The notes beneath the pieces are model-generated. The model had not been told where the DNA came from. It was given only the letters and a program-made list of their open reading frames with translations, and did not search any database. From Rhabditoides inermis (taxonomy: Eukaryota; Nematoda; Chromadorea; Rhabditida; Rhabditidae): a stretch of 64,000 nucleotides of DNA. Numbering within the stretch: the stretch's first letter is position 1; each line of letters opens with the position of its first letter. The stretch covers positions 70,001-134,000 of the forward strand of contig CAWZYM010000048.1 of the NCBI GenBank assembly GCA_963966185.1. Direction: 5' to 3'. The translations under genes and the position numbers were made by a program. Shown one piece after another: positions 60,609 through 64,000 of the stretch.

Positions 60609-62326
60609 GTCTCTGTCTCTGTCTCTGTCTCTGTCTCTGTCTCTCTGTCTCTGTCTCTGTCTCTGTCTCTCTGTCTCTCTGTCTCTCTGTCTCTCTGTCT
60701 CTCTGTCTCTCTGTCTCTCTGTCTCTCTGTCTCTTTGTCTCTCTGTCTCTCTGTCTCTCTGTCTCTCTGTCTCTCTGTCTCGTCTCTCGGTCTCTCGGTC
60801 TCTGTCTCTCTGTCTCTCTGTTTCTCTGTCTCTCTCTTACCTCCCCCTCTCTTCCAGACGAAGAGCTCAAGTGGGAGCGTGTCCGTCTGCGTCTCTTGGA
60901 ATGCGAGGCTCGTCTCCAGAGAAAGTATCTTCGACAGCACTTCCACAAGATGTGAGTGCATCGTATCGTTGTTGAATCAATGTCTGTTTTTTTTCTTCAG
61001 TGACATGTGTCGCGTGGATGGGTGTGTGGATCGGGAGGGGGAAGAGGAGGAGGGGGAGGAGATAGACATGGGTGGGATGGAAGGGGGAGACGAGGTGTCG
61101 CAGACAGCCGAAGAGTGGAGGCGGGCTGTACACGAGGCCACCACCTGTCACGCACTCACTGTACTACTCCAGGTCGGTAGTATATCTCTCACTCTCTATT
61201 CATGCTGCTTCTTGACTATATCTATGTATAAGCATGGTATTGTTTCAGATCCTGGACAAGGCGATCGCGTGGGAGCGTAGTTGGGTGCTGTGTGTGTGTC
61301 AGTTGTGTGGGGAGGAGGGGGGCGAGGCGTGCGCGGGCTGCGGCCTGCACTGGCACGCCGGTTGTGTGCGGGGGCAGATGGGGGAGGGATGGCTGTGTGC
61401 CCGCTGTCACACACACAACGACGGCAAGACACGCTGTCTGCTCTGCTCCGCACACGAACCAACACTCATACACTGCACCAGGTGAGTCCGCCATCGCTGT
61501 TTCTATGGCAAGGGAGTGTTGTGGTGTGGAAGTGGTTGGATGGACTGTGTGATGTTTGCCCTGCAGGTGTTGTTCTCGATTCCACGCCGACTGCGCGGGC
61601 TGCCCGGCCGACCACGCACGCTCGTTCGTGTGCGAGTGCTGTGTGGGCAAGAGACCGCCCCGCACCCTCCTCCCCCGAGACTCCCTCTCACCCTCCCCTC
61701 CACCCGAAGACAAACCCACTGTCAACGGCGGCTCCGCCTACTCTCGCCCCGCCCCCAAGAAAGGCGCCAACCAGCACACCACTCAACAGCAGACGGTTGT
61801 CTTTCCTCGGGAAATGCTGCAGGACTGCTGTCGGTGAGTGGAGGATGGAGAGAATGAGAGAGAGAGAGAGAGAGAGAAAGGGGAAGGGAGGGAGAGAGGA
61901 GGGAGAGAGGAGGGGGACGTTTCGTTTCAGTACCATGTTGGATGAGATGGAGCAGCAGCCTTCGGTCGGCCCCTTCCTGGATCCAGTAGACGTGGATCTG
62001 ATTCCAGAATACAAGCAGGTGATCGCCAATCCGATCGACCTGCAGACAATCCGCTGCCGAGTCGACAAGGCCGAGTGCGTACTCATTGATTAGTTCGAAG
62101 CTGATCGATTATTGTCGTTTGACGTCGTGGTTTTAGGTACGATACGTCGGAGGAGTTCGCGGCTGACATGGAGTTGATGTTCTCGAACTGCCGCGAGTTC
62201 AACGAGGACGATTCTCCGACGGGGAAGGCGGGCAACAGCCTGCACAAGTTCTACGCCAAGAGATGGAGGCAGGTCAAGTACAACTACAGCAAGCGACTCA
62301 AGAGGAAGAACGGCATACAGTGCTGA
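55582..62326 (+). CDS. flt-1: BAZ2-type bromodomain/PHD chromatin remodelling subunit
   Basis: BAZ2 proteins partner ISWI ATPases and read histone marks. I resolve 32 exons, all in phase, for 1362 residues. Order: Gln/Ala/Met-rich N terminus (1-308); TAM/MBD-like domain (about 309-430: [38 protein letters not shown]); acidic linker; DDT domain (about 488-600: [21 protein letters not shown]); coiled-coil, charged region; WHIM elements ([10 protein letters not shown] at about 780, RGWWCV and [13 protein letters not shown] at about 865-895); PHD finger (about 1100-1150: [20 protein letters not shown]) and a second Cys/His cluster; bromodomain (about 1265-1362: [24 protein letters not shown] with the acetyl-lysine Asn). 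The ATG at 55582 is the first in frame. Introns 3, 6 and 23 use GAG acceptors. Symbol by orthology to the worm BAZ2 gene. Confidence 0.95.
57590..57692. repeat. (CTCTCACTCA)n-type microsatellite
   Basis: Tandem CTCACT/CTCTCACTCA units between a donor at 57552 and the acceptor at 57703 of the BAZ2-type gene. Confidence 0.9.
60510..60840. repeat. Large CT/(CTGTCT)n microsatellite
   Basis: About 330 nt of CT with regularly placed G giving (CTGTCT)n and (CTGTCTCT)n arrays, filling the intron between exons ending 60494 and starting 60858. Confidence 0.95.
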
Positions 62327-62601
62327 TCTGTCCCCATCTCCCATCTCTCCCATCTATTCTCATCTCTTCCGATCTACTCCCACTGATCTACGCGTTTCGT
62401 GTGTCTGTATCACGGTGTATCATTTCCCATTGTCCTTTTTCGAATTTGTTGATTTGTCAGTTTGTTCGTCATACACTTTGTATCATCACTATCGCACCGC
62501 GCCGTTGGCAGGCACTACCCACTCTATATGTATTAATTGAATTGATTGACAGCTGAAATTTCTGATGATGTCACCACTCCGGTATATTATATCTCCAATT
62601 A

Positions 62602-62603
<2 letters not shown>

Positions 62604-62666
<63 letters not shown>
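62604..62666. repeat. (AT)n microsatellite
   Basis: About 60 nt of AT dinucleotides in the 3' flank of the BAZ2-type gene. Confidence 0.95.
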
Positions 62667-62668
<2 letters not shown>

Positions 62669-62867
62669 GGTTGGATTTGATTGTTTTTGAATCTTGATGT
62701 GTTCACGTTGCTAACTATTTTGTAATAAATGTTAGAAAAATTGAAATTATTTTGTATGCGTTTATTTGATACTGTTATAGCTGAATGCGCGCCTGAAAAC
62801 ACTCATCTATAGTCGTCGCCTGGAGGATAGTTTCTGCTATTGACAGCCGGGGTCAAGCAAATGGCAA

Positions 62868-62992
62868 CAGGTCACCTCCCACAACTCGCTATGTTTTGAT
62901 GGAATCTTGTAGGCATGCCCCATACCAAGCCCTAACTAAAATTAAAAATCTCGAAGAGCACCGGAAGTGCCCTAATTAAACACCGGAAGTTT
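62868..62992 (+). repeat. Dispersed repeat, copy 2
   Basis: Inverted relative to 40598-40735; the same boxes (CCCACAACTCGCTATGT, GCCCCATACCAA, CACCGGAAGTT) in the opposite order. It has two CACCGGAAGT boxes where copy 1 keeps only one well. Confidence 0.75.
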
Positions 62993-63057
62993 ACGTGCGT
63001 TCTCGTGCGCTATTGGTCATTGCGCATGCCATCCCGAAATGCGGACAGTGAAACATC

Positions 63058-63127
63058 GGTTCGGCGGCTAGTGGATAGTGAGTGAATTCGGAATGAGTGG
63101 TGACTAAGGTTCTGTCTCCGGCGGTGC
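63058..63127 (+). repeat. Degenerate tRNA-like unit
   Basis: A-box-like GGCTAGTGGATAGTG and a weak B-box AGGTTCTGTCTCC. Weaker than the other tRNA-like units; could be chance or an old repeat. The last 900 nt of the window (63130-64000) show no gene; two loosely similar blocks end in CGAGTAATTTGGGATT (63401) and GGAGTAATTTGGGATT (63735). Confidence 0.35.
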
Positions 63128-64000
63128 AGAATGTTTTGCCAAATTTGAAACACATTTTTACGAGAAAAAAACACAAGTATAGGATCATATAGTGTGTTCC
63201 CTTTTTTGACCGACACAGACAGCCCCCAGACTGTTCATGCAAATGCGCCATTTCCTAACCGGCGAAATGACGATGACCGGTCGATAAGCTCGAAACTGAT
63301 GGTTATCGATTGATTTCGCAAAAACTAAGCCGAATTACAAAAATCGGCTTCTGTAGCGGCCTTCGTATATGAGTCGCAGCTCCTCAGCTTTATCCACAAT
63401 CGAGTAATTTGGGATTTAGCGAGTTCCTATCAATATCTGATTACTGTTTGAATGAGAATATAATGAAAACTACGAGTCTGTTGACAAAACGTTTAACAGT
63501 TAAATTGTTAGATATAGTGAGAAGCATACGTCGTTGAAATTTCAGCCTTTTATCTTTTAGGAGAACTGAGATGTACTATTTTTCATTAAAATAGCAAATT
63601 CAGATAAAATCATAAACTGAGCATTTGTGAGAAAAGTTGATAAAAAAGATGAAAATCGGCTCTGTACCGATTTGCGTAATGGTAAGCCAAACATTTCTCT
63701 TTTTTTATACCAACTCTCTATCTCCACTCCCCGCGGAGTAATTTGGGATTGAATGAAAACCTGGAGAATGAATTTTTCATGAAACATCCTAAACATGAAT
63801 TCGGAAAAGACCCACTTCACACCTCAATACAATTAGCTTACAGATGTGCATGTTGGCTAGAACATATTTCAATTTGAGCCTTCTAGCTTCATTGTATCCG
63901 GAGTTACGATTTCTTTCACTTCGTTGTCTTCTCCGTTTTTCTCATTTCGCATCAGAAAATAGACCGCGCACTGCCCGGAAAGTTAGCAATGACCAATGGT

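Overview
The window is nuclear DNA from a nematode. The clearest marker is a FLP-14-type neuropeptide precursor (9.7-11.8 kb) carrying four KHEYLRFG units, a peptide family known from nematodes. Other support comes from small introns (many 37-60 nt), T-rich acceptors, an acceptor 15 nt upstream of the rpl-9 ATG (possible trans-splice site), and close orthologues of known nematode genes. The species cannot be named from the sequence alone. GA/CT microsatellites are extremely dense, often starting right at splice sites.

Layout: stt-3 oligosaccharyltransferase (-, 3.4-7.7 kb); flp-14-like precursor (+, 9.7-11.8); a four-TM MARVEL-like protein (-, 12.2-14.7); TMEM33 (-, 15.1-16.7); parkin/pdr-1 (+, 17.3-18.7); pescadillo (-, 18.9-21.2); rpl-9 (+, 21.7-22.3); ALDH9-type aldehyde dehydrogenase (-, 23.9-25.7); a small RING protein (-, 26.3-27.3); proteasome lid subunit rpn-6 (+, 27.6-29.5); MMADHC/cblD (+, 30.2-32.4); a small hydrophobic ORF (+, about 32.7-33.1); an ABCG/White half-transporter (+, 33.4-40.4) with a LINE nested in one intron; a long minus-strand gene (40.9-48.5) that appears to join a signal anchor, Cys-rich modules and a C-terminal alpha-carbonic anhydrase; an RTE-type retrotransposon (+, 49.1-51.7); a 3.8 kb stretch without recognisable genes; and a 32-exon BAZ2-type chromatin reader (+, 55.6-62.3).

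Exon boundaries were read by hand. Reading phase was checked across every junction in the gene models for which exon counts are given, except where a problem is stated. Three divergent pairs share short promoter gaps: TMEM33/parkin (549 bp), pescadillo/rpl-9 (427 bp) and RING/rpn-6 (280 bp). The last two join genes working in the same process.

The most unusual signal is a set of inverted-repeat (foldback) elements that carry tRNA-like units with A- and B-box promoter motifs: two related palindromes at 30.7-31.5 and 41.1-41.8 kb, a third with a nested MITE at 42.1-42.9 kb, one in an stt-3 intron at 5.0-5.7 kb and one at 0.2-0.65 kb. Other points of interest are frequent GAG splice acceptors, two acceptors that read CG instead of AG, frame breaks in one MMADHC exon, and the carbonic anhydrase fusion.
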